This document shows positions 27,079 to 38,119 of a stretch of 64,000 bases of DNA, in pieces. Location: positions 1 to 64,000 of the forward strand of contig QKPP01000059.1 in NCBI GenBank assembly GCA_006508105.1. Direction: 5' to 3'. The stretch comes from Myxococcales bacterium FL481 (GTDB taxonomy: Bacteria; Myxococcota_A; Polyangia; Nannocystales; Nannocystaceae). The translations under genes were made by a program, and so were the position numbers. Under the pieces are notes generated by a model that worked only from the letters and a program-made list of their open reading frames with translations, was not told the origin of the DNA and ran no database searches. Position 1 is the first letter of the stretch, and the number at the start of each line of letters is the position of its first letter.

Positions 27079-28093
27079 GCGATCGCTCCACGAACCCGTC
27101 GAGCCGGCGCTGGGGCTCTCCCGACGCGAGCGTTTGCTGGGCGAGGTCGACCGCATCGAGCAACGACGGCGCTCGCCCGGCCAGCCATAGGATCGGCGCT
27201 GCGTTGATCGCGACCGCATCGCGGTGAGCGGAGCTTCCGCCCCCTCCGAGCAGGGTCCGCATCCACGCGGCGTTCTCCTGGGGCCCCCCGCCGGCGAGCG
27301 CCGAGGTCGGGGCCGGTTGCACCCCCAGCGCGGCCGGCTCGAGTGTCATCTCGTCGAGCTCGTCGCCCGCGACCCGCATCGCGGTCGTCGGTCCGTGCAA
27401 CGCGATCTCGTCGAGGCCATCTCCGTACACCGTCAGCGCGGACCGGCAGCCCATGCGAGCCAGCGTGCGCGCGGCGACGGGGACGAGATCGGACGCGTAC
27501 ACGCCCATGACCTGAATCGTGGGACGGGCTGGATTCACGAGCGGCCCGAGCACGTTGAAGATCGTGCGAGTGCCGATCTTTTTGCGCACTGGAGCCGCGT
27601 GTCGGGCCCCGGGGTGGTACTGCGGTGCGAACAAGAAGCACACCCCCACGTCATCCAACGCACTGCGCGAGACCTCGGGCGCGGGCGCAAGGTTGGCGCC
27701 GAGCTGCTCGAGGACGTCGGCCGAGCCGCACCGCGAGGACACCGATCGGTTGCCGTGTTTGGCGACCGGCACCCCCGCGGCAGCGGCGACGAAGGCCACC
27801 GCCGTCGAGACGTTCACCGACCCCGCGCCGTCGCCCCCGGTACCGCAGGTGTCAGCAAACGGGTAGTCCGGTCGGGGAAACGGCGTCGCCGCGTCTCGCA
27901 TGGCCGACGCCGCGCCGGCGATTTCGTCCGGCGTTTCTCCTTTGTCGCGCAGGCCGACGAGTACGCGCTCGAGCGCCTCAGGGGGCACGTCCCCGGCGAT
28001 GATCTCACGAAAGAGATCGTACGCTTGCGGTTGGTCGAGATCGCGACCCGTTTCGAGCGACGAGATCGCGGCGGTGGTATTCGCACTAGTCAT
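27071..28093 (-). CDS. trpD: Anthranilate phosphoribosyltransferase
   Basis: 340 residues, normal length. Transfers phosphoribosyl from PRPP to anthranilate. The PRPP-binding loop DTCGTGGDGAGSVNVST, the conserved KHGNR and the Ser/Arg region SSRCGSADVLE are present, and the GPLVNPARP motif is present. The ATG at 28093 overlaps the trpG stop (ATGA). The open frame upstream of this start overlaps trpG and is rejected. Confidence 0.96.
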   Translation of the reverse strand: MTSANTTAAISSLETGRDLDQPQAYDLFREIIAGDVPPEALERVLVGLRDKGETPDEIAGAASAMRDAATPFPRPDYPFADTCGTGGDGAGSVNVSTAVAFVAAAAGVPVAKHGNRSVSSRCGSADVLEQLGANLAPAPEVSRSALDDVGVCFLFAPQYHPGARHAAPVRKKIGTRTIFNVLGPLVNPARPTIQVMGVYASDLVPVAARTLARMGCRSALTVYGDGLDEIALHGPTTAMRVAGDELDEMTLEPAALGVQPAPTSALAGGGPQENAAWMRTLLGGGGSSAHRDAVAINAAPILWLAGRAPSLLDAVDLAQQTLASGEPQRRLDGFVERSHG

Positions 28094-28743
28094 CGGTCGG
28101 CCTTTCGCATCGAGGCAGCGCGGCGAGGGGCCCACGCAAGGCTCAGGACGTTGCGCAGGAGCTGATCGCCGTCGGGGGTGAGGATGGACTCGGGGTGAAA
28201 CTGAAAGCCAAACTGTCGGGCCATGGGATCGCTGATGCCCATGACCAGCCCCTCGGTGGTGGCATGCACCACGAAGCGATCGGGAGCCTCGCGGGCGGCC
28301 AGCGAGTGATAGCGGCCGACGAGCAGCGGCGACGGAAGGCCGGCAAAGGGGCCTTGTCCGTCGTGAGTGAGCGCAGAGGACTTGCCGTGGACGATGCGAT
28401 CGGCGCGATCGATGGTTCCGCCGGCTTGCTCGATCATCGCCTGTTGCCCCAAGCACACGCCCAGCAGCGGGACCTGGTGCTCGCGGCACAAGGCCACCAG
28501 CTCAAGACAGCAGCCGGCGTCGCGCGGCTGGCCGGGTCCCGGAGAAAGCACGACCAATGTGGGGACAGCGGAGCCTTGCGCCAGCTCGAGGATCGACGCG
28601 GCCGTGACGGTGTTGCGAAACACTCGGACCGCGCTGCCGAGACGGTGGAACACGTCGACGAGATTGAACGTAAACGAGTCGAAGTTATCGACGAACAGCA
28701 CCTGCCCGGTCGAGTGGGTGGCGGTGGGCGCCCGATCATCCAT
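28090..28743 (-). CDS. trpG: Anthranilate synthase component II (glutamine amidotransferase)
   Basis: 217 residues. Class I amidotransferase that supplies ammonia to TrpE. The nucleophile is Cys97 in GVCLGQQ, with His183 and Glu185 in FHPES, and VDNFDSFT at the start of the fold. It could also serve PabB for folate synthesis, as many TrpG do. ATG at 28743 overlaps the trpE stop by eight bases. Confidence 0.95.
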   Translation of the reverse strand: MDDRAPTATHSTGQVLFVDNFDSFTFNLVDVFHRLGSAVRVFRNTVTAASILELAQGSAVPTLVVLSPGPGQPRDAGCCLELVALCREHQVPLLGVCLGQQAMIEQAGGTIDRADRIVHGKSSALTHDGQGPFAGLPSPLLVGRYHSLAAREAPDRFVVHATTEGLVMGISDPMARQFGFQFHPESILTPDGDQLLRNVLSLAWAPRRAASMRKADR

Positions 28744-30367
28744 GGTCGTCCTCGCGCTCGTGGCTGGCCGCCAACGCGGTCAGCACACTCGCCGCTTTGC
28801 GGCGTGTCTCGTCGGCTTCGAGTTGAGGGTCCGAGTCGTAAACCACGCCCGCGCCGGCTCGCACGTAGGCCTGGCCGTGCTTGACCACCGCGGACCGGAT
28901 GATGATCGCCGTGTCGAGCTCACCGTCCTCGGTGAGGTAGCCCACCGCGCCGCCGTACGGGCCGCGCTTGGGCTCGTGCTGACGCAACAGCTGAGCCGCG
29001 CGGACCTTCGGCGCCCCGACCAGGGTGCCCATGTTCATCGACGCCTGGTAAGCGTGCAGCGCATCCAGGTCGTCCGCCAACTCGCCACGCACGTTGGAGA
29101 CCAAGTGCATCACGTGCGAGTACCGTTCGGTCGTCAAGATCTCGTCGACATACCGGGTGCCGGGTTTGCTCACCCGCGCGATGTCGTTGCGCGCGAGGTC
29201 GATGAGCATCATATGCTCGGCGACCTCCTTTTCGTGCGAGCGCAACTCCACCTCGAGGCGGTTGTCGAGGTCGTGGTCGATCTCTCCGTGTTCGTTGTGC
29301 CCGCGGGGCCGGGTACCCGCAATCGGCCGGATCTGCGCGATTCGGCGGCCCTGATCATCGGACTTCACTTTGACCGCGGCTTCGGGTGATGCGCCGAGCA
29401 AGGTGTGGTCCGGCGCGGCGACATAGAACATGTACGGGCTCGGGTTGAGTTGGCGCAGCGCGGCGTAGGTCGCGAGCGGGCGGGGACACGGGGCGGCGAA
29501 GGTCCGGGAGGGGACGATTTGAAACACATCACCCGCTCGCACGCGTTCCTTGAGCGACTCGACGAGCGCGGCATAGCGGGCATCATCGAGGTCGGGCGGG
29601 GCGAATTCCGGGGGGACCGGCCGCCGCGAGACCGCCGGAGGGACCACCCGCCCGGTCCGGGCGACGGCTTCGCAGGTGTGAATGATGTCACCCATTCGGC
29701 GCGACGCGTCGTGGTACGCCCGAGAGACGGCTTCACGGTCCGAGGAACCGAACACGTTGCAGGCGATCTGCGTCCGTCGGGCCCGGTGATCGATGCGGAC
29801 GATCGTTTCGGCCAGCCAAAACGAGTAGTCCGGATACTCGAGGGGGTCGGTGGCCGCCTCGGGAAGCGGTTCGTAGTTGTCGAGGAGGTCGTAGGCGAAC
29901 ACCCCGGCACAGATGACACAGCCGCGCGCCGGGCTTTGCACCAGGCGTTGCTGCGGGCCGAGAGCACGCAAAACGTCGAGAGGCGACGCGGCGCGGATGC
30001 GGGTGCTGTCGTCGGCTCGCTCGGGGCCTGGGGGAAACTGCAGCACCACCCGATCGGCCTGCTGCGAGGTCACCCGGCCCTGCGGCTCGAAACGGCGGGC
30101 GAGCATCGCAATGACGGCTGCGCCGTTGGTTCCGAGCGCTTCGACCACGACCTCTCGCCGGCGGGACGTGGCGCGGACGGCCGCATCCACGACGATGAGG
30201 CTTTGTGTCGGCCGTTTGTCCGCGGCGCCCGACTCCAACAGCAACGTATCGCGCCGCTCGGCGCTGTCCGTGAGCCGGCGGTACGCCTCGAGTGGGTCGG
30301 GGGCAAGGTCGACCCAGCGTGCGAGAGTGTGGGTACTGCCCGGCGGGAGGTCGAGATTGCGGGTCAC
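28736..30367 (-). CDS. trpE: Anthranilate synthase component I
   Basis: 543 residues. Converts chorismate to anthranilate with TrpG ammonia. Chorismate-binding motifs are present: GDVFQIVPSR, LLGASPEAAVKV, IRPIAGTRPRG, ELRSHEKEVAEHMMLIDLARND, and GAPKVRA. The N-terminal LLES (about residues 43-46) matches the segment at which tryptophan binds for feedback inhibition in the enteric enzymes. The GTG start at 30367 overlaps the upstream stop in GTGA, so translation is coupled to the DAHP-synthase-like gene. Confidence 0.95.
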   Translation of the reverse strand: MTRNLDLPPGSTHTLARWVDLAPDPLEAYRRLTDSAERRDTLLLESGAADKRPTQSLIVVDAAVRATSRRREVVVEALGTNGAAVIAMLARRFEPQGRVTSQQADRVVLQFPPGPERADDSTRIRAASPLDVLRALGPQQRLVQSPARGCVICAGVFAYDLLDNYEPLPEAATDPLEYPDYSFWLAETIVRIDHRARRTQIACNVFGSSDREAVSRAYHDASRRMGDIIHTCEAVARTGRVVPPAVSRRPVPPEFAPPDLDDARYAALVESLKERVRAGDVFQIVPSRTFAAPCPRPLATYAALRQLNPSPYMFYVAAPDHTLLGASPEAAVKVKSDDQGRRIAQIRPIAGTRPRGHNEHGEIDHDLDNRLEVELRSHEKEVAEHMMLIDLARNDIARVSKPGTRYVDEILTTERYSHVMHLVSNVRGELADDLDALHAYQASMNMGTLVGAPKVRAAQLLRQHEPKRGPYGGAVGYLTEDGELDTAIIIRSAVVKHGQAYVRAGAGVVYDSDPQLEADETRRKAASVLTALAASHEREDDHG

Positions 30368-31380
30368 GCTAGCCTCCGTCCGCTCGCGGCCAAAAAAGCG
30401 CGAAGCTCGGTCATCAGTTGCGAGAAGCTCTCGACCGGCAACGCGGCCGGCGCATCGGCGCGTGCGGTGGCGGCTGGATCGTCAAGCTCAACGAGCAGCC
30501 CGTCGGCCCCACACGCGGCCGCGGCTTTGGCCATGGGCAGCACCAGGCTGCGCACGCCGGTCCCTTGGCACGGGTCGACGATCACGGGCAGGTGGCTGCG
30601 TTGTTTGATCCAGGGGACGGCGTTGAGATCGAGGGTGGCTCTCGTCGCCGTCTCGAATGTGCGGATGCCTCGTTCGCACAGGATGACCGCTTCGTTGCCC
30701 GCGGCAACGAGATGCTCAGCCGAGAGCAACAGCTCCTCCACGCGGGCGGCCGGGCCGCGTTCGAGCAGCACGGGACGGCCGGCGCTGCCCAGCGCATGGA
30801 GCAAGCCGAAGTTGGTCATGTTGCGGGCTGACACGTGCAGCAGATCGGCCACCCCCGCGACAGTGTCGAGATCCTTGAGGTCCCGGACCTCGGTCACGAG
30901 CGGTAACCCGCTCGCACGCGCCGCCTCGGCGAGGCGGTCGAGCGCGGCGCGGTCGAGTTGCGGGGTGACGTACGGCGCGCTGCGAAAGCTGTAGCCGCTC
31001 CCGCGCAGTGCCGTGGCTCCGCAGTGCCGGATGGCCGTCGCCAGCGGACGGAGGGTCTCGGCCTGACCCACGACCTGGCCTCCGCCGATCACGACGAACT
31101 GCTCGCCGCCGCACGCGGCCGAGCCGATGCCGACCACTGTGTCGTGGGGATGTACCTCACGGCTGACCAGCTTGTACGGCGCGAGGATCGGCTTGACTTC
31201 CTCGACCATGGGGTGGGCCGCAACGCCCAGCTCCGCAAGGACGCGTTCATCCCCGAGGGCACCGAGCACCACGCGCTCGCTGCCCGGCATGTACAGCGGC
31301 TTGCATCCGCTGGCCTCGATGCGCTGGAGCAGCTCCTCGGCGTCGGCGCGGCTGGCTTCGGGTCGCAAGACGATGATCAT
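30364..31380 (-). CDS. DAHP-synthase-like protein, type I-beta, with altered active site
   Basis: 338 residues, first gene of the trp operon. An N-terminal ferredoxin-like regulatory domain (MIIVLRPEASRADAEELLQRI, residues 1-70) precedes a TIM barrel, the layout of Thermotoga-type DAHP synthase. Well-kept motifs are LLSAEHLVAAGN, ILCERGIRTFETATRATLDLNAVP and the barrel order. Residues that normally bind metal and substrates are changed: the AGPC metal Cys is Gly-Gly-Gly-Gln (VIGGGQVV); the DPSH metal His is DPCQ; KPRTSPY is SFRSAPY; LLKRG is LLERG. It may be catalytically inactive or altered, perhaps regulatory. I therefore do not assign aroF. ATG at 31380 follows the leader. Confidence 0.7.
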   Translation of the reverse strand: MIIVLRPEASRADAEELLQRIEASGCKPLYMPGSERVVLGALGDERVLAELGVAAHPMVEEVKPILAPYKLVSREVHPHDTVVGIGSAACGGEQFVVIGGGQVVGQAETLRPLATAIRHCGATALRGSGYSFRSAPYVTPQLDRAALDRLAEAARASGLPLVTEVRDLKDLDTVAGVADLLHVSARNMTNFGLLHALGSAGRPVLLERGPAARVEELLLSAEHLVAAGNEAVILCERGIRTFETATRATLDLNAVPWIKQRSHLPVIVDPCQGTGVRSLVLPMAKAAAACGADGLLVELDDPAATARADAPAALPVESFSQLMTELRAFLAASGRRLA

Positions 31381-31411
31381 GAGCTGAGAGGGGCGAAAAG
31401 AGACGGAAACG

Positions 31412-31434
31412 AAAAAGCCCACCGGGAGGTGGGC
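31412..31434 (-). terminator. Terminator hairpin in the trp leader (attenuator)
   Basis: Read on the minus strand, gcccacc and ggtgggc form a seven-base stem around a tccc loop, followed by TTTTT (plus-strand As at 31412-31416). It lies only about 30 bases before the DAHP-synthase-like start, so it would stop transcription before the operon unless prevented. Confidence 0.8.
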
Positions 31435-31465
31435 CTTGCGATGGTGGGTTGGCGGTTCGCAGAGG

Positions 31466-31591
31466 CTAGCGCGCGCCCGAAAGGCCCGAGGCGAGACTAC
31501 GCCATCGCCAGTGGCGGGCGACGATGTGCGCGCACGATGAGGCGGGCGACCAGATCGCGGGCGCCGGGCGGCAGGGGGCGAGCTCGAGCAC
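31466..31591 (-). CDS. Candidate trp leader peptide with Trp-Arg-Trp
   Basis: A 41-codon frame from GTG at 31591 to TAG at 31466 contains three Trp codons, two of them near the end as TGG-CGA-TGG (31510-31508 and 31504-31502). Downstream, gggcctt (31487-31481, minus strand) can pair with aaggccc (31437-31431), which would sequester part of the 5' arm of the terminator stem. A ribosome halted at the Trp codons would leave gggcctt free; one that reaches the stop would mask it and let the terminator form. No clear ribosome binding site is seen upstream, and the length is greater than enteric trpL. Confidence 0.5.
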   Translation of the reverse strand: MLELAPCRPAPAIWSPASSCAHIVARHWRWRSLASGLSGAR

Positions 31592-31916
31592 GTGCCGACG
31601 GTAGTGGCAGGCCGCGAGCGAGTCAAGCGCGCGGGAGGGCCACGAGGGGCGGGGCGGCCCATCCCGTCGGCTGGTGGGGAGACGGGCAAGGGGGCCCGGC
31701 CCGCGGTTCCAGAGGCTCCACTCGGCCACTTACTCGCGCGAGGTGGCTCGCGCGAGACGGATTCGCTGTCTCGCCGCCGCCGGCTCGCGCGCAAGCCCAG
31801 CGGTCGACGCGAAACGGCGGCCGTCCGTCCCGTGCGCGGGGGTCCTCCTCGGTTTCGCGTCGCGTCGACGCGGCCGTGGGGAGCGTTCCGCCGCGGGTTC
31901 GACGAGATGAGACGAG
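31592..31916. other. Region upstream of the trp leader
   Basis: About 325 bases between the YceI-like lipoprotein and the trp leader, both on the minus strand. It probably holds the trp promoter. Two copies of the perfect palindrome ctcgcgcgag lie at 31733-31742 and 31747-31756. No clear -35/-10 pair is visible. Confidence 0.4.
31733..31756. promoter_or_regulatory. Paired palindromic operator candidate upstream of trp operon
   Basis: Two identical ten-base palindromes (ctcgcgcgag), 14 bases centre to centre, lie about 140 bases upstream of the leader reading frame. Repeated palindromes of this kind often bind a dimeric repressor. The sequence is GC-only and could arise by chance. Confidence 0.3.
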
Positions 31917-32738
31917 CTACTTCGCGGCCAGGGTCTTGCCCTTGCGCTGGGCGGTAAACTCCAGTTCGATTTCCGCCACCTGAGCCACCTTTTCGGACAT
32001 CGCCGACAGGGTCTTTTGCGCCAGCTTCCCGAACGCCGTGCGCGGCCGTACGTCGTGCTCCGCGAGATCGACCCCGAGCGGTTCTACTGTTTTGACATGT
32101 ACGCTTTGCGGCACATCACCGGCGAATGCGAACGTGGCCTCGAGTTTGACTTTCTTTCTGCTCTTGCGTTGATGGAGCAAAAAGTCGCCTTCGGCTTCGA
32201 TGAGAATCTTTCGCTCCGGTCCCGTCATTTCCAGCACGTTGTTCGCCGACGCCGACAAGACTCGCGTCAATGAGAACTCGACCAGCGCGTTCTTCTTGCG
32301 CTGCTCCGCTGGCGCCGAATCGTCGATTTCGAGCCAGGCGCGCGCGTGTTCGTTTTGCATGTCGTTCTTTGTTTCTTCGCCGAACTTGCCGTCTTCCGCC
32401 TTGCGCTGAAACAGCTCCAGACCGCTGAGGTCGACGTGGACCAAACCGGCGCTCTTCCGAACGTCCGTGAGGTCGATGGTCAGCTCGCCCGTGGTCGCCG
32501 AACCGGGGACTTTGCCGCGGATCTTCTCGACCGGCGCCTCCATCATAAACCCCACATTGGCGGTCTTTGTCTCAATCGTATAGTCGTGCGCCGCGGCGGT
32601 TTGCTTCGGCTTGGCGATCTCGAGCTTGTCGGCCTTTTGCGCGAGCGGTTTCTTCGGCGCGTTGTCGGTCTTGGCCTGCCCGCAGGCGGCGGCGACGAGG
32701 AGCGCGGAGAGGGCATACATCGAACGAGAGCGGTGCAT
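31917..32738 (-). CDS. YceI-like lipoprotein
   Basis: 273 residues. A lipoprotein signal peptide ends with lipobox VAAAC (Cys19). A charged linker is followed by a lipocalin-type domain resembling YceI: an N-terminal TIETKTANVGFMM, then TGELTIDLTDVRKSAGLVHVDL, typical for the family's beta-strands. YceI proteins bind isoprenoid-like lipids in the periplasm. A ligand cannot be assigned here. ATG at 32738 begins the signal peptide; the further-upstream start is rejected. Confidence 0.8.
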   Translation of the reverse strand: MHRSRSMYALSALLVAAACGQAKTDNAPKKPLAQKADKLEIAKPKQTAAAHDYTIETKTANVGFMMEAPVEKIRGKVPGSATTGELTIDLTDVRKSAGLVHVDLSGLELFQRKAEDGKFGEETKNDMQNEHARAWLEIDDSAPAEQRKKNALVEFSLTRVLSASANNVLEMTGPERKILIEAEGDFLLHQRKSRKKVKLEATFAFAGDVPQSVHVKTVEPLGVDLAEHDVRPRTAFGKLAQKTLSAMSEKVAQVAEIELEFTAQRKGKTLAAK

Positions 32739-33036
32739 CGGCTGATCCTTCGGGCTTCGTGGGGCCAAACGTCATCACTCGCGCTGGTTGTTACAGGCTA
32801 GGCGTGGGCGCGGTTGCACCAGGCTCAGAATCGGACGGTGAGTGCGCGGGCAGCGGTGGCCGGTCGGGAAACCGCTGGGACGGCGCGGACGGCTCGTGCG
32901 GTCTGAACACGCGACCTGGAGCGAACGCCGAGGGCGATGGGCCGCCACCGCGACGGGTCGGGCGGGGCGGGGCGGGTCGGCCCGCGGGCTCGGGGGGTGG
33001 CGATCGCGTGGCCGGCTTCTCCGCGGACACCGGTGG

Positions 33037-35037
33037 CTAGGGGGGGGTCTCTTCGATTTCCCAGCGCTCGAATACGTCGGGCGGGTGGTCGATCTCGGCG
33101 AGAAACGGGCTTGGCCGCATCAGTCGCACCGGTCCGTCGTGGGCGTCATCCAGGGTCGGGTAGCAAAGGTACAGCTCGTCGGCCGCTCGCGTGGCCGCGA
33201 CGTAGAACAGCCGCCGCTCTTCTTCCATGTCTTTGGTGGTCCGTTGCGACCGCGGGGTCGGGAATTTGCCGTTGGCCAGCCACAGCACAAAACACTGCGG
33301 CCACTCCAACCCCTTGGCCTGGTGGATCGTACTCAGCACCAGCTTGTCGTCCGGGTCGGCTCCCGGTCCGACCGTTTGCCCCACCATGCCTTCGAGCAAC
33401 GCGAGCTCACTGAGCAACGCCGTCCCGCTCTCGTAGCGTGCCGCGAATCGAGCGAGGTTGTCGAGATCCTCGCGTCGCGCCGGCGCGTTGGGGAAGTTGC
33501 GATCGGCGTACTCGGCGTAGTGCGTCTCGATGATCAAACGGATCTCCTCAGCGGGCCCCGCCCCGGCGGCTGCTTCCAACGCGGCCCACAGCGTGGACAG
33601 CCGTTGCATGCTCTCACGCGCCCGGGGCTGACCCGATCGTGCCGTTTCGGCGAACGCGTTGCGGGCCGGCACCGGATGGGCGTCATCCGAGAGCCGCTGC
33701 GCCAGGCGGGCGGCCGTTTGAGTGCCCACGCCCGGCCATAGTTGCAGCATCCGACTCCACGCCAGCTCGTCGCGCGGATTGTTGCGTGCTCGCAAGAACG
33801 CGATGACGTCTTTGATGTGCGCTTGTTCAAAGAAGCGGGTGCCGCTGCGTACGACGAACGGGATGTTGCGTCGGGTGAGCTCGACTTGTAACTCCAAGCT
33901 GTGAGCGTGGCTGCGGTACAGGGCCACCATCTCACGGAGGGCTGTGCCGTGTTCGTGGTGCAGCTCCAGCACTCGCTGGGCCACAAACTCGGCCTGCTGG
34001 TAGACGTCGCGCAAGGCCAGCAAGGCCGGGCGAGGTCCCGCGCGCCGGGTGGTGCGCAGCGCTTTCGGGTGCTGCTCTTGGTTGTGGGCGATGCTGCGGT
34101 TCGCTAGCGCCAAGATCTCCGGGGTCGAGCGGTAGTTCTGGGTCAAACTGAGGACCTGTCCGTCGGGATGGCGCTCACGAAACGCCAGCATCTGCGACAC
34201 GTCGGCGCCGCGAAAGTCGTAGATCGATTGCGCGTCGTCGCCGACGCAGGTCAAGCTGCGATGGGTCTCGGCCATGGCGTCCGCGATGGCGCCTTGGAGT
34301 CGGTTGGTGTCCTGGTACTCGTCGACGAGCACGTGATCGAAGCGGCCGAGCACCTCCTCGCGGCGGTGCACCGGGGTTTCCGTCACCAGCTGGTGCCAGC
34401 CTCGCAGTAGGTCATCAAAATCGACCACGTTGAGTTTGCGCTTGCGCGCCTCGTAGCGACGCGCCAGGTCGACCAACGTGGGGGTTTGATCGACGAACTT
34501 GTCGAAGCGTTGCCGAATCACGTCCTCGAGCGGTCGTTTGGTCCCGGTGGCCAAGCTCACCATCGAGAAGATGACCTTGGCCGCCGGGAATCGGCGGCTG
34601 CGAAGCTTGTCGAGGCCCAACTCCGCGAGCAGCGACCCCAGCAAATCGCGACAGTCCTCGGGATCGAGGATGCCAAAATTCGGGGCGATGCCCACGAGCT
34701 CGCCGTACTGGCGCAACAGCCGATTGCCGACGTGATGGAACGTCCCCGCGGCGCACGGGCGCATATCCATCGCGACCAGCTTCTGCACCCTTGCGATCAT
34801 CTCGCGGGCGGCTCGGTTGGTGAACGTGGCCAACACGATGCGCGATGGCGGGCACCCGCTCGCGATCAGCCGGGCCACGCGGTACGTCAGGGTGCGGGTT
34901 TTTCCCGTGCCCGCGCCGGCGACCACCAGCAATGGCTGTGGATCGGCTTCCACCACGGCTCGTTGCTCCGCGTTGAGGTCGGCCGCAAAGTCGAGACGAG
35001 GGGTGCGACGGGGGGAGGACTTGAGAACGTACTTCAT
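33037..35037 (-). CDS. UvrD/Rep-family ATP-dependent DNA helicase (SF1A)
   Basis: 666 residues. Motor motifs are intact: Q-motif LNAEQRAVVEA, Walker A AGAGTGKT at 40-47, motif Ia ATFTNRAAREM, Walker B/motif II DEYQDTN near residue 238, motif III GDDAQSIYDFRGA, motif IV QNYRSTPEIL, motif V TIHQAKGLEW and motif VI YVAATRA. It unwinds DNA in the 3'-5' direction during repair or replication restart. Its length matches Rep/PcrA-like proteins. It is annotated generically because uvrD, rep and pcrA cannot be separated here. No operon partner is evident. Confidence 0.95.
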   Translation of the reverse strand: MKYVLKSSPRRTPRLDFAADLNAEQRAVVEADPQPLLVVAGAGTGKTRTLTYRVARLIASGCPPSRIVLATFTNRAAREMIARVQKLVAMDMRPCAAGTFHHVGNRLLRQYGELVGIAPNFGILDPEDCRDLLGSLLAELGLDKLRSRRFPAAKVIFSMVSLATGTKRPLEDVIRQRFDKFVDQTPTLVDLARRYEARKRKLNVVDFDDLLRGWHQLVTETPVHRREEVLGRFDHVLVDEYQDTNRLQGAIADAMAETHRSLTCVGDDAQSIYDFRGADVSQMLAFRERHPDGQVLSLTQNYRSTPEILALANRSIAHNQEQHPKALRTTRRAGPRPALLALRDVYQQAEFVAQRVLELHHEHGTALREMVALYRSHAHSLELQVELTRRNIPFVVRSGTRFFEQAHIKDVIAFLRARNNPRDELAWSRMLQLWPGVGTQTAARLAQRLSDDAHPVPARNAFAETARSGQPRARESMQRLSTLWAALEAAAGAGPAEEIRLIIETHYAEYADRNFPNAPARREDLDNLARFAARYESGTALLSELALLEGMVGQTVGPGADPDDKLVLSTIHQAKGLEWPQCFVLWLANGKFPTPRSQRTTKDMEEERRLFYVAATRAADELYLCYPTLDDAHDGPVRLMRPSPFLAEIDHPPDVFERWEIEETPP

Positions 35038-35093
35038 CGCGGGCAGAGGAGCGGACCGTGGCCGGCCGGTCCGACGGACCGGCGCGGCGTCGC

Positions 35094-37415
<2,322 letters not shown>

Positions 37416-37660
37416 GGGCGGATGCTGGCAGCTCGGGTTCGAGGTGTCCACGGCGACCGGGGCGGTTCCCCAGGTAGTGCGGCCGCGTCCGCGGGTAGGC
37501 GCAGACGCATCCGGGCGCTGGACTGCGTTGCGAGGCACTGTATGCCCGCGCGACGTCCCGCGCGACATCGCGAGCGGTCGACTCGGCGAACCGACTGATT
37601 CGGGGTCGCGGCGAGGCGTCGCGGCTTGCACCCACCGGCGAAATAGGCGATAGCGCGGTC

Positions 37661-38119
37661 ATGCCGAATGCATCGCTGCAAGAGAAACTCGCCGAGCAAC
37701 ACGACGCCGTGGTCTCTGCTTGCGAGGAGCTGGTACAACGCCAGGTTCAGCAAAAGCGTGGACTCACGGGGGCCGGCATCAAAGCCGCGCTCAAGGTGGC
37801 CACGGCCGTGCGGCCGAGCTTTGTCCGCGAGGTGGTCATTCGGTTGGTGCCCGAGTTCGCCAAGGCGCTGCAGCCTCAGTTCGAACGCTGCACCGAGCGG
37901 GCGACCGCAACGGGAGGCACCGTGGGAGACGCCTTTCGCGAGGAGTTGTCGTCGCGTCCCGGCGAGGCAGCGGACGCGTTGTTGGGAGTGACCGACGCTC
38001 GTGTCGCGGCGGCTGCACCCACGGTGCGCAAGGCCTACGACCGCTTGCGTGGGTCGGCGAAGACCCACGTCGAGGCTGCGATGCCCGACGCTGGAGCCAC
38101 GCTCGCGCGCTTCGTGTAG
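37661..38119 (+). CDS. DUF6918-like small protein
   Basis: 152 residues, mostly helical. Features LTGAGIKAALKVATAVRPSFVREVV and LPVTDARxAAAAPTVRKAYDRLRGSAKTHVEAAMP-type segments (here LLGVTDARVA and VRKAYDRLRGSAK) match my recollection of a family common in Actinobacteria and labelled DUF6918. I cannot verify this here. No membrane segment or catalytic motif. Divergent from the S9 peptidase across 245 bases. Function unknown. Confidence 0.6.
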   Translation: MPNASLQEKLAEQHDAVVSACEELVQRQVQQKRGLTGAGIKAALKVATAVRPSFVREVVIRLVPEFAKALQPQFERCTERATATGGTVGDAFREELSSRPGEAADALLGVTDARVAAAAPTVRKAYDRLRGSAKTHVEAAMPDAGATLARFV

